Below, piece after piece: positions 1-6,411 of a stretch of 11,454 nucleotides of DNA. A program made the translations under genes and the position numbers. Source of the DNA: Dehalococcoidia bacterium (lineage in GTDB: Bacteria; Chloroflexota; Dehalococcoidia; JACPQF01). Where the stretch lies: contig JAUSEJ010000890.1 of the NCBI GenBank assembly GCA_030650265.1, positions 1 to 11,454 on the forward strand. The letters run 5' to 3'. The notes beneath the pieces were generated by a model, which worked only from the letters and a program-made list of their open reading frames with translations, did not search any database and was not told the DNA's origin. The number at the start of each line of letters is the position of its first letter. The stretch's first letter is position 1.

Positions 1-1
1 C

Positions 2-235
2 AAGGGGTCGCGCAAGTCGACCCCCTACGCCGCCCAGATGGCCGCCGAAGACGCCGGCAAGAAGGCCGCCGAGCACGGTGTGAAGACCCTGGAAGTGAAC
101 GTCTCCGGTCCCGGCTCAGGCCGTGAATCGGCGCTGCGCGCCCTGCAGGCCGCCGGCATGACGATCACGACCATCCGTGACGTGACCCCGATTCCGCATA
201 ACGGCTGCCGGCCGCCAAAGCGAAGACGGGTGTAG
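2..235 (+). CDS. rpsK: 30S ribosomal protein S11, 3' part only
   Basis: This is the C-terminal 77 residues of S11, a small-subunit protein of the 30S platform that lines the mRNA exit region. The reading frame is open to the left edge, so the first roughly 50 residues of a usual 129-residue protein are outside the window. Diagnostic segments are [30 protein letters not shown] and the terminal [18 protein letters not shown]. The ATG at 38 is internal methionine, not the start. The gene is followed after 22 bases by rpsD, the usual order. The fragment is odd: bases 61-180 are 82/120 G+C by hand count, only 8 of the first 63 codons end in A or T, and the protein style ([24 protein letters not shown]) is that of alphaproteobacterial S11 rather than of the lineage suggested by the following genes. 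Identity as S11 is certain; its native membership of this genome is doubtful. Confidence 0.97.
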   Translation, partial: KGSRKSTPYAAQMAAEDAGKKAAEHGVKTLEVNVSGPGSGRESALRALQAAGMTITTIRDVTPIPHNGCRPPKRRRV

Positions 236-257
236 AGGATTCTGATCAGGAGGAAAG

Positions 258-890
258 ATGGCGCGATATACAGGAGCAGTGTGCAGGCAATGCCGCCGCA
301 TTGGAGAGAAACTCTTCTTGAAGGGCGACAGATGCTCGACGCCCAAGTGTTCTGTGGAAAGAGACAAGCGTGGTATGGGTCCCGGCATGCATACGAACCG
401 CCGACGCAAGGTGTCTGAGCGTGGGACACAGCTCAGGGAGAAGCAGAAGGCGCGATATTCTTATGGCGTGCTGGAGCGACAGTTCAGACGTTATTTCGCC
501 GAGGCGGAACGACGCCCTGGAATGACCGGTCAGAATCTCATGCGAATTCTTGAGACCAGGCTAGACAATGTGGTTTATCGATTGGGATTTGCCGACTCCC
601 GAAATCAGGCTAGGCAGCTTGTGAACCATGGGCATTTCGACCTGAATGGGCGGAAGACTGATATCGCTTCGGCGTTGGTAAAGTCTGGCGATGTAGTAGG
701 TGTTCGCGAGAAGTGCAAAGGGCTGGAGTATTTCAAGGTGCGCGCCCAAAACATTACGTCGAAGAATGTTCCAACGTGGCTCAGCATAGACGTTGATCAA
801 CTCTCGGGGAAAGTTCTGTCACTGCCGTCGCGCGAGGATATCGATACTAGAGTCAACGAGCAGGTCATTGTCGAGTTTTACTCGCGATAG
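258..890 (+). CDS. rpsD: 30S ribosomal protein S4, zinc-type
   Basis: S4 is a primary 16S rRNA-binding protein that starts 30S assembly. The 210-residue length is normal. The N-terminus carries four cysteines, C9-X2-C12-X13-C26-X4-C31, the zinc-binding (C+) form found in many Gram-positives, Chloroflexi and thermophiles. The S4 RNA-binding domain covers about residues 99-160 and includes [20 protein letters not shown] with the following [10 protein letters not shown]. The ATG at 258 has an excellent AGGAGG ribosome binding site at 248-253. It lies between rpsK and rpoA, the common operon order. In several bacteria S4 represses its own operon by binding mRNA; the structured 107-base gap after this gene could be relevant but that is only a guess. 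Base composition (about 49% G+C in sampled lines) differs sharply from the rpsK fragment just upstream. Confidence 0.98.
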   Translation: MARYTGAVCRQCRRIGEKLFLKGDRCSTPKCSVERDKRGMGPGMHTNRRRKVSERGTQLREKQKARYSYGVLERQFRRYFAEAERRPGMTGQNLMRILETRLDNVVYRLGFADSRNQARQLVNHGHFDLNGRKTDIASALVKSGDVVGVREKCKGLEYFKVRAQNITSKNVPTWLSIDVDQLSGKVLSLPSREDIDTRVNEQVIVEFYSR

Positions 891-977
891 CAGCGAGATC
901 TGTAGCATCAATCTTTGAGAATTGATGGCAATTAGTCGTTGCTGTGTCCCGAATATTTCGTGAGATAGCGACAACTG

Positions 978-986
978 TGAAATAAT
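978..986 (+). promoter_or_regulatory. candidate internal promoter before rpoA (extended -10)
   Basis: In the 107-base rpsD-rpoA gap the string TGAAATAAT forms an extended -10 (TG-N-AATAAT, one mismatch to TATAAT). No convincing -35 lies at the normal distance. Transcription would start near 993, which would leave the ATG at 998 almost leaderless and favour translation from 1055. The same gap has an inverted repeat CATCAAT (906-912) / ATTGATG (921-927) with an 8-base loop. Both are weak, motif-only calls. Confidence 0.22.
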
Positions 987-1029
987 GGAGGGAGTAAATG
1001 GTAACTGCATTAAATGGTGCAGTGGGAAC

Positions 1030-1047
1030 TCGCCTCCGAGGAGGCGA
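1030..1047 (+). promoter_or_regulatory. hairpin over the Shine-Dalgarno of the internal rpoA start
   Basis: Bases 1031-1046 read CGCCTCCGAGGAGGCG, a perfect inverted repeat, and the flanking T1030 and A1047 can also pair. The 3' arm contains GAGGAGG (1038-1044), which is the ribosome binding site 10 bases before the ATG at 1055. Folding would hide that site. This could tune RpoA synthesis, or be chance inside a 19-residue N-terminal extension if translation begins at 998. Confidence 0.4.
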
Positions 1048-1054
1048 CCATTCA

Positions 1055-2101
1055 ATGGAGTCACTCATACCCAAGATAGAAGCGACAGTCAGCACTGAGG
1101 GCTACGGCCGGTTCTCGGTCAGCCCGTTGGAAGGCGGTTTTGGCGTTACGCTGGGCAATGCTCTGCGACGTGTTCTTCTCAGTTCACTATATGGTGCAGC
1201 CGTAACCTCGGTCAAGATCGAGGAAGTGCAGCATGAGTTTTCCAGTATTCCTCACGTAAAGGAGGACACTACTGAGTTTCTCCTAAATGTCAAGCAACTA
1301 CGCATCCGGTCCTTTTCTGACCGCCCGGGGAAGCTAACCCTTGAGGCGCGGGGAGAGGGCATGGTGACGGCGGCCGATATCAAAGCCCCCGCCGATTTCG
1401 AAATTGTGAATCCGGAGCTGCATTTGGCGACACTTGATTCGTCCGATGCTACTCTAACGGTGGAGCTAAACGTCGAGCGCGGCAGGGGTTATATTCCTGC
1501 TGGCCAGAGAGAGGGACAGCCAATTGGTGTGATTCCGGTCGATGCAATCTTCACCCCGATCCGAAAGGCCAGCTACGCGATAGAGAAGATACGGATTGGC
1601 CAGGTAACAACATTCGAGCGTCTCAATATGGAGATCTGGACAGACGCAACCATCAGTCCGATTGAGGCCCTCAGTGAGAGTGCGCGGATACTCGTCAATC
1701 ACTTCGCTTTGGTTGGGGAACTTGTCAAAGCTCTGCCGCCAAAGGAGAGGCTGGCTCTCATTCCAACCGCTATTCCTTCAAAGGTCTATGACGTTCCTAT
1801 TGAGGATCTGGATCTGTCGGTGAGGGCGTATAACTGTCTGAAGCGGAGCGGCATCACAAAGGTTGGCCAGGTTCTGGAGATGAGCGAGGAAGATCTTTTG
1901 GCGGTGCGCAACTTCGGCCGAAAGTCTCTTGAAGAACTTCGCGAGCGTCTTATCACCCGGGGCGTCATGACATCAACAGGTGAGATAGCTGGCCCGGGTG
2001 AAATGGGCAGCGCTCTAGTGTCTCGAAGAGAACATGACGACGGTGAAGACGCCGAGGACTTGGAGTCCGACTACGATTTCGAAGAGGAAGAGGAGGAATA
2101 G
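1055..2101 (+). CDS. rpoA: DNA-directed RNA polymerase alpha subunit
   Basis: This is the alpha subunit, whose dimer nucleates RNA polymerase assembly and whose C-terminal domain contacts DNA UP elements and activators. From 1055 it has 348 residues. The N-terminal domain holds the dimer and beta/beta' contacts (ENYGRF-like EGYGRF, GVTLGNALRRVLLSSL). The C-terminal domain lies about 270-320, with VRAYNCLKRSGITKVGQ and RNFGRKSLEELRERL keeping the residues equivalent to E. coli R265, N268, G296, K298 and S299. It ends in a very acidic tail of about 23 residues finishing in six glutamates. The start at 1055 gives MESLIPKIEA, matching family N-termini; an ATG at 998 with its own GGAGG (987-991) would add 19 residues (MVTALNGAVGTRLRGGDHS) that do not look conserved. 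The gene sits between rpsD and rplQ as usual. Confidence 0.96.
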   Translation: MESLIPKIEATVSTEGYGRFSVSPLEGGFGVTLGNALRRVLLSSLYGAAVTSVKIEEVQHEFSSIPHVKEDTTEFLLNVKQLRIRSFSDRPGKLTLEARGEGMVTAADIKAPADFEIVNPELHLATLDSSDATLTVELNVERGRGYIPAGQREGQPIGVIPVDAIFTPIRKASYAIEKIRIGQVTTFERLNMEIWTDATISPIEALSESARILVNHFALVGELVKALPPKERLALIPTAIPSKVYDVPIEDLDLSVRAYNCLKRSGITKVGQVLEMSEEDLLAVRNFGRKSLEELRERLITRGVMTSTGEIAGPGEMGSALVSRREHDDGEDAEDLESDYDFEEEEEE

Positions 2102-2143
2102 GAATAGTCTCATGCTCTGCATATGATTATTCCTTACCATGAT

Positions 2144-2497
2144 ATGAGGCACGCTGTCGCAGGACGAAAACTAAGCCGCCCTACCAGCCATAGACTGTCA
2201 ATGTATCGAAACTTGGTCACAGATGTCCTTCGCTATGAGAAGATCAAGACGACCGAGGCGAAAGCTAAGGAAATACAGGCTTTGGTAGAGAAGATGATCA
2301 CTTTGGGTAAAGCGGGCACACTCCACGCAAGGAGGCTGGCTCTGTCTTATATCTATGACCCAAAAGTGGTAGACAAGTTGTTTGATTCTCTCTCCAAACG
2401 ATATGCTGAGCGCAAAGGCGGCTACACTCGAGTGTACAAGTTGGGGGCCAGGCTGGGCGACGCCGCTCCGACAGCCGTCTTGGAGCTAGTGGAATAG
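2144..2497 (+). CDS. rplQ: 50S ribosomal protein L17
   Basis: L17 is a large-subunit protein near the peptide exit tunnel. The family nearly always begins MRHxxxGRKLxR, and the ATG at 2144 gives exactly [17 protein letters not shown], so this 117-residue product is preferred. It contains the typical [21 protein letters not shown] segment and ends with [13 protein letters not shown], normal for the family. An in-frame ATG at 2123 would add MIIPYHD; neither start has a clear adjacent ribosome binding site. The purine-rich end of rpoA (AGGAGGA at 2091-2097) is the only Shine-Dalgarno-like sequence nearby. A tiny frame ATGCTCTGCATATGA (2112-2126) overlaps the 2123 ATG by ATGA, so translation may be coupled to rpoA. 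Confidence 0.96.
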   Translation: MRHAVAGRKLSRPTSHRLSMYRNLVTDVLRYEKIKTTEAKAKEIQALVEKMITLGKAGTLHARRLALSYIYDPKVVDKLFDSLSKRYAERKGGYTRVYKLGARLGDAAPTAVLELVE

Positions 2498-2562
2498 ACT
2501 AGGCGCCGGGCTTTGCCCTTGCCTGCGGCAATTAACCAGGTCGGGCGGGGATTTATCGAAAG

Positions 2563-3318
2563 ATGCGAAAACTGATGATGGAACTGGAGTACGATGGCAG
2601 TAGCTATTGCGGATTCCAGGTCCAGCCTGAGAAACCAACCGTACAAGGTGAGGTCGAAGAGGCTCTTTACAAACTCACCGGCGAAGCCCTGAGGATCACA
2701 GCAGCCGGACGAACAGATACTGGTGTTCATGCCAAGGCACAGGTAGTGAGTTTTGTGACTGATGGCGGTTGCCCGACAAAGCAATTTGTTGGAGCGCTGA
2801 ACTTCTACCTACCGGATGATATATGTGTCACATCGGTGGTCGAAGTGCCAGCGGACTTCGATGCGAGGCGGAGCGCAATCAGGAGGTACTATCGCTACTA
2901 TGTCTTGAACCGGCGGTGTCCGTCTCCGTTTTGGCGGCATTATGCTTATCACTTTCCGGTCCAGCTCGATCTTGGCGAGATCAGACGGGCCGCCAGTGCC
3001 CTAGTAGGGGAGCACGATTTCGCAGCGTTCGCTGGTCGGGAAGCCAAAGGGAGAAGCACCCGGAGGGAGATATACACGGCGGATGTGGAACGACAGGGTG
3101 AGCTAGTTCTTTTCGATATCTCGGCTAATGGCTTTATAGCTCATCAGGTGCGAAATATGGTTGGAACACTCATCTGGGTAGGAACGGGAAAACTGGGCGC
3201 CGCCGATTTATTAAGGATTCTGGAAGGGCGCGATCGAAAAGCAGCGGGGCCGGCTGCTCCACCTCATGGGCTGTATTTCATGAAGGTGGATTACCCGGTC
3301 GGGGCATTCACAGTATAG
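2563..3318 (+). CDS. truA: tRNA pseudouridine(38-40) synthase TruA
   Basis: TruA converts uridine to pseudouridine at positions 38, 39 and 40 of the tRNA anticodon arm in the cytoplasm. The 251-residue product begins MRKLMMELEYDGSSYCGFQ, the standard opening, and has the active-site motif AAGRTDTGVHA at 47-57 with the catalytic aspartate at D52. The second half contains YRYYVLNRRCPSPFWRHYAYH, the DFAAFAG segment and the HQVRNMVGTLIWVG motif of the family. It is in the ribosomal string between rplQ and rplM, a common placement. The ribosome binding site is weak: GGGCGGGG at 2543-2550 is rather far from the ATG. The 65-base gap before it has only a short GGGC-TTT-GCCC repeat that I do not call a terminator. 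Confidence 0.97.
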   Translation: MRKLMMELEYDGSSYCGFQVQPEKPTVQGEVEEALYKLTGEALRITAAGRTDTGVHAKAQVVSFVTDGGCPTKQFVGALNFYLPDDICVTSVVEVPADFDARRSAIRRYYRYYVLNRRCPSPFWRHYAYHFPVQLDLGEIRRAASALVGEHDFAAFAGREAKGRSTRREIYTADVERQGELVLFDISANGFIAHQVRNMVGTLIWVGTGKLGAADLLRILEGRDRKAAGPAAPPHGLYFMKVDYPVGAFTV

Positions 3319-3351
3319 GGCCATTCGCAGCAGCGACGAGGAGATTGTTTT

Positions 3352-3849
3352 ATGAAGACCTATTCTGCACGGGCAGCGGATATCGACCGTAAGTGGCATG
3401 TGGTTGATGCTGAGGGACAGGCGTTAGGGAGGCTGGCATCGCAGGTCGCCCAGATACTCAAGGGTAAACTCAAGCCACAATACACTCCACACATGGATGT
3501 CGGTGATTTTGTCATTGTGGTTAATGCTGCCAGTGTTCGGCTAACCGGTAGGAAACTAACCCAGAAACTCTACTATCGGCACTCTCAATTCCCTGGAGGG
3601 CTGAAGGTGCAGCGACTGGATAAGTTGCTGGCAGTCCGGCCAAGTCGAGTTATTGAGCACGCTGTGAGGGGAATGCTGCCTCACAACCGGCTGGGAGAGG
3701 CGATGATAAAGAAGTTGAAGGTTTATTCTGGTGGGACGCACCCACACGAAGCGCAAGTTCGCGGCCAAATGAAACAGGATAAGCAGACTGTTCAGGTGAC
3801 GGCCCAAGTGGTCGCGGTTCAGGCTACAACTCCTAGAGAGGAGGCGTGA
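3352..3849 (+). CDS. rplM: 50S ribosomal protein L13
   Basis: L13 is an early-assembly protein of the 50S subunit. The N-terminus [20 protein letters not shown] and the segments [35 protein letters not shown] and [23 protein letters not shown] are all family hallmarks, the last covering the L13 signature. At 165 residues it is about 20 longer than the common 142-148; the excess is a C-terminal tail after GTHPHEAQ that is rich in Q, V, T and A and has no recognised role. A GAGGAG ribosome binding site lies in the bases just before the ATG at 3352. It is followed by rpsI with a single base between the stop and the next start codon, so the pair is almost certainly translationally coupled, as usual for L13-S9. 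Confidence 0.97.
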   Translation: MKTYSARAADIDRKWHVVDAEGQALGRLASQVAQILKGKLKPQYTPHMDVGDFVIVVNAASVRLTGRKLTQKLYYRHSQFPGGLKVQRLDKLLAVRPSRVIEHAVRGMLPHNRLGEAMIKKLKVYSGGTHPHEAQVRGQMKQDKQTVQVTAQVVAVQATTPREEA

Positions 3850-3850
3850 T

Positions 3851-4249
3851 TTGGTAACCGGTCAAGAATACTTCTACGGCACGGGTAAACGGAAGTCGGC
3901 CATCGCCAGGGTTAGGCTTATGCCAGGAACCGGAGCAATTGTGGTCAATGGCAAGTCGCTGGAAGAGGCGTTCCCCAGACAGAGCTTGCAGACAATCGCC
4001 CTTACACCGCTAAGGCTAACCAGCAATTTGGGAAAGCTCAATGCTGTCATTAAAGTGGAAGGGGGCGGCTGCAGCGGTCAAGCAGGTGCCATCAGGCACG
4101 GGATTTCTCGCGCACTGCTGCGAGTGGACGTGACCCTGCGACCAGTTCTCAAGAAGGCTGGGCTGTTAACACGTGACCCGCGGGTCAAAGAGCGGAAGAA
4201 ATACGGCCTAAAGCGTGCCCGCAAGGCTCCCCAGTACACAAAACGTTAG
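3851..4249 (+). CDS. rpsI: 30S ribosomal protein S9
   Basis: S9 is a small-subunit head protein whose basic C-terminal tail reaches the P-site tRNA. The product has 132 residues, a normal length. It starts with [16 protein letters not shown] after a short leader, has the S9 signature [20 protein letters not shown], and ends in [17 protein letters not shown], where the terminal KR matches the tRNA-contacting end. The start is TTG at 3851, one base after the rplM stop, with AGAGAGGAGG (3835-3844) six bases upstream; no ATG is available that would keep the FYGTGKRK motif. It is the last gene of the ribosomal string and is followed by a strong terminator. Confidence 0.97.
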   Translation: MVTGQEYFYGTGKRKSAIARVRLMPGTGAIVVNGKSLEEAFPRQSLQTIALTPLRLTSNLGKLNAVIKVEGGGCSGQAGAIRHGISRALLRVDVTLRPVLKKAGLLTRDPRVKERKKYGLKRARKAPQYTKR

Positions 4250-4287
4250 TCATAACCCCATATGGTCTTTGTCAGATGTTTCCCAAG

Positions 4288-4323
4288 CAACAAAGCGCCC
4301 GGTGTCAACCGGGCGCTTTGTTG
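4288..4323 (+). terminator. strong hairpin terminator closing the ribosomal operon
   Basis: Bases 4288-4303 and 4308-4323 are perfect inverted copies, giving a 16-base-pair GC-rich stem (core AGCGCCCGGT) around a GTCA loop, 38 bases after the rpsI stop. The following bases are TCTCCCTAATC, so the U tract is mostly the stem's own TTTGTTGT. It fits an intrinsic terminator that separates the ribosomal genes from the respiratory region. Confidence 0.9.
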
Positions 4324-4409
4324 TCTCCCTAATCCTCCCTATCAGACTGCGACTTTTCTTCCATTGTGAAAAATTGCACACTTGTTGCCATGGATCTAGT
4401 CAATAAGTG

Positions 4410-4418
4410 TGGTAGAAT
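4410..4418 (+). promoter_or_regulatory. candidate promoter (extended -10) and leader of the first response regulator
   Basis: TGGTAGAAT is an extended -10 (TG-N-TAGAAT). TTGCCA at 4385-4390 looks like a -35 but is 22 bases away; TGGATC at 4391-4396 is at 16 bases but is a poor match. Transcription from here would give a leader of about 130 bases before the regulator. That leader has nested inverted repeats, CCCCA (4459-4463) with TGGGG (4487-4491) around GTTG-TCTT-CAAC (4472-4483). Otherwise the 307-base gap 4250-4556 holds only the terminator; I see no gene in it. Confidence 0.4.
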
Positions 4419-4556
4419 ACAGTAGTAAATAACTATGCTCGTGTAGTTCGATCGGGTCCCCCAGTCTGGTAGTTGTCTTCAACCGATGGGGCTCGGAGGC
4501 GAATCCACGCTTCAATGACGAAACTGGAGTTCACCGTAGGAAAACCGGGGGTTCAA

Positions 4557-5249
4557 ATGAAGAAAGCCAGCATTCTGATCGTCGATTCCAATTCGCACGT
4601 CGTCAGGCATCTGAAAGATAGTTTCGAATGCGCAGGCTACAAAGCGGTTGCCGTGCGTGACGGTCTTTCTGCCCTCAGAGTTGTCGAGGCCATTAATCCA
4701 GATCTTGTGGTTATCGATATAGTGTTGCCCTGTTTAGGCGGGTTTGAACTCCTCCAGAGGATTCGGGAACTCTCGGATGTGCCGCTCGTAGTTCTTAGCG
4801 AACTGTCTGATGAGGCGGGCAAGGTCAAATGCTTCAATCTGGGTGCGGATGACTTCGTGACCAAGCCGTATGGCATCGATGAGGTGCTGGCTCGTGTGGC
4901 GGCTATTTTACGTAGGCGCCGCCGGCCTGAAGAGGCCGGGCGCGACAAGACGTTGGTCTGTGGCGACATATCTATAGATTTCGGTCGTCGACAGGTGAAG
5001 GTCCGCGATAGGGAGGTTAACCTTACCCCGACCGAGTTTAAGCTCTTGGGTCAGTTAATGGCAAACTCTGGCCGGGTTATGTTCCACGAGGAGCTTCTCA
5101 GCCGCGTTTGGGGGGTGAACTACAGCGATGAGGTGGAATACCTCAGGGTCTATGTGCGGTATTTGAGAACAAAGATAGAGGTTGACCCAAGCAAGCCGAA
5201 GTACATACTTTCCAAGCCCGGGGTTGGATATGCTTTTGCCCCTGGCTAA
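4557..5249 (+). CDS. OmpR/KdpE-type response regulator, atypical receiver
   Basis: This is a two-domain DNA-binding response regulator of 230 residues acting in the cytoplasm. Receiver, about 4-118: ILIVDSN opening, phosphoacceptor D54 in VVIDIVLP, switch serine S81 in VVLSE, and invariant lysine K103 in FVTKPYG. The usual acidic pair is D10-S11, so one acidic residue that normally helps hold magnesium is missing. The winged-helix domain, about 130-228, has LTPTEFKLL, RVWGVNY and YLRVYVRYLRTKIE, closest in style to KdpE. The ATG at 4557 gives MKKASILIVD, the usual opening; longer in-frame starts (ATG 4515, TTG 4473) add unlike sequence and lack well-placed ribosome binding sites. No histidine kinase is near. 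The cytochrome gene follows 175 bases on in the same direction and is a plausible target. A paralogue is at 6412-7140. Confidence 0.92.
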   Translation: MKKASILIVDSNSHVVRHLKDSFECAGYKAVAVRDGLSALRVVEAINPDLVVIDIVLPCLGGFELLQRIRELSDVPLVVLSELSDEAGKVKCFNLGADDFVTKPYGIDEVLARVAAILRRRRRPEEAGRDKTLVCGDISIDFGRRQVKVRDREVNLTPTEFKLLGQLMANSGRVMFHEELLSRVWGVNYSDEVEYLRVYVRYLRTKIEVDPSKPKYILSKPGVGYAFAPG

Positions 5250-5280
5250 GACAATCGTCCCAATTCAGCGGAGGTTGCCG

Positions 5281-5292
5281 TGTCAATTGACA
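5281..5292. promoter_or_regulatory. 12-base perfect palindrome TGTCAATTGACA, candidate operator
   Basis: TGTCAATTGACA lies in the 175-base gap between the response regulator and the cytochrome gene. Its right half is a consensus -35 (TTGACA), but no good -10 follows at 16-18 bases (GAATGT or AATGTC). Flanking GGTTGCC (5273-5279) and GGCAGCC (5299-5305) could pair around it. A protein bound here would control access to any promoter using that -35. The rest of the gap has no gene that I can see. Confidence 0.35.
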
Positions 5293-5424
5293 GTCGGTGG
5301 CAGCCGGTGAATGTCTCTCGGGGACTCCTTGGTCAAGGCTTGGAGTTTCAGCGATGCAAGACGGCACTGATCGAGGCTGGGTGGAAAATACTTTGGTCGC
5401 CAACAGTGGCAAATAGGGGGGGCA

Positions 5425-6357
5425 ATGCAAATACTTATACGTAGGGTTCTAAAAGCGATATTGGGCCGAATCTATCTTATGCCTGTGGGTATGAGGATAG
5501 GTTTGGCCGTGGTTTCACTTGCAGTCGTCTCAATTGGGGCATTTCAGGGTAACAAGTTCTATGATTATACCCAAAATGACCCGACGTTCTGCCTTAGTTG
5601 TCACACGATGCAAGCAGCCTGGGAGAAATGGAACACCAGTGAGCACAGCAAAGTCAACTGTCACAACTGTCACCTTTCCAATCCCATGGCTGACCTGCAG
5701 CAGGTCTATGTTTATGCCTTAAACAAGCCAGACAAAGTGGAGAATCACGCCATAGTTAAGGATGCGGCCTGCGAAAAGTGCCATGAGAGCGGCGATCCCA
5801 CCTGGCGACAAGTGGCATCGACGGCCGGACACAGGATTCATAACGATGAGGCCGGTATTGCCTGCACGAAGTGCCACAGTGTAACGCTGCATAGGTTCAA
5901 GCCCCCCAAGGAGCTATGCAAAGCCTGCCACGAGGACAAGAAGATATTGGTCACTCAGATGGCAGAACGATATTGTCTAGATTGCCACAACTTCCTCAGG
6001 CCGGATAGTCCCCTCCGACCTGCCCGGGAAACCTGTCTCAGTTGCCATCAGAAACTTCCGCAGACCAAGATTACCTGGCCTGAAGATGCTCCGATGAAGT
6101 TCGTTTGCAGCGACTGCCACAAGCCACACGAGAGCGCTATGCCAACTGTTGTTTGCACCAGTTGCCACAATACAGTGAAGAATCAGGGACTGCACCAGCG
6201 AACGACCCATTTGTCGGTGACTTGTCAAACGTGTCATAAGCCTCACGCATGGAAGGTTACGACGCGAGACGTTTGCGAAGCGTGCCATGCCGACAAGAAG
6301 AGCCACAATTCTGGTATTGTTTGTTCGTCATGCCACGACTACAAGAAGATATCGTAA
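5425..6357 (+). CDS. membrane-anchored dodecaheme c-type cytochrome, NapC/NirT/NrfH-like start
   Basis: The 310-residue product should carry twelve c-type hemes: CXXCH motifs begin at residues 56, 79, 116, 147, 165, 184, 204, 228, 244, 267, 284 and 300, and every cysteine is used. A basic start and one membrane helix at about 24-42 act as an uncleaved anchor, leaving the heme domain outside the membrane. The first motif is FCLSCHTM, the CXXCHXM form of NrfH, and the following EKWNTSEHSKVNCHNCH resembles the NapC/NirT family, whose members oxidise menaquinol. That suggests quinol-to-cytochrome electron transfer; the later eight or so hemes resemble general multiheme wires. Extra histidines (H74, H108, H136, H139, H156, H235, H257, H262, H274, H294) could be distal ligands. 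The start has a G-run (5416-5422) as ribosome binding site. The electron acceptor is unknown. Confidence 0.93.
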   Translation: MQILIRRVLKAILGRIYLMPVGMRIGLAVVSLAVVSIGAFQGNKFYDYTQNDPTFCLSCHTMQAAWEKWNTSEHSKVNCHNCHLSNPMADLQQVYVYALNKPDKVENHAIVKDAACEKCHESGDPTWRQVASTAGHRIHNDEAGIACTKCHSVTLHRFKPPKELCKACHEDKKILVTQMAERYCLDCHNFLRPDSPLRPARETCLSCHQKLPQTKITWPEDAPMKFVCSDCHKPHESAMPTVVCTSCHNTVKNQGLHQRTTHLSVTCQTCHKPHAWKVTTRDVCEACHADKKSHNSGIVCSSCHDYKKIS

Positions 6358-6376
6358 ACTTTTAGCAAGCGAAAGA

Positions 6377-6404
6377 AAAGGGGCGACATGTATGTCGCCC
6401 CTTT
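6377..6404. terminator. bidirectional hairpin terminator between convergent genes
   Basis: AAAGGGGCGACAT (6377-6389) and ATGTCGCCCCTTT (6392-6404) are perfect inverted copies in the 54-base gap between the cytochrome stop and the stop of the convergent response regulator. The right side continues CTTATT, and on the other strand the stem is followed by CTTTTCTTTCGC-like T-rich sequence, so it can end transcripts from both sides. Confidence 0.88.
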
Positions 6405-6411
6405 CTTATTA

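Noticed and set aside
25..429. Minus-strand open frame of 134 codons across the rpsK-rpsD junction
   Set aside because: It lies opposite two certain ribosomal genes, has no recognisable domain, and arises from the high GC of the rpsK fragment.
998..1054. Long start of rpoA adding 19 residues
   Set aside because: It has a ribosome binding site, but the residues do not resemble alpha N-termini; kept only as an alternative.
2508..2518. GGGC-TTT-GCCC repeat after rplQ as a terminator
   Set aside because: The stem is only four base pairs with no U tract, and truA follows in the same operon direction.
4473..4556. TTG 4473 or ATG 4515 as start of the first response regulator
   Set aside because: The added residues are unlike any receiver N-terminus and neither start has a well-placed ribosome binding site.
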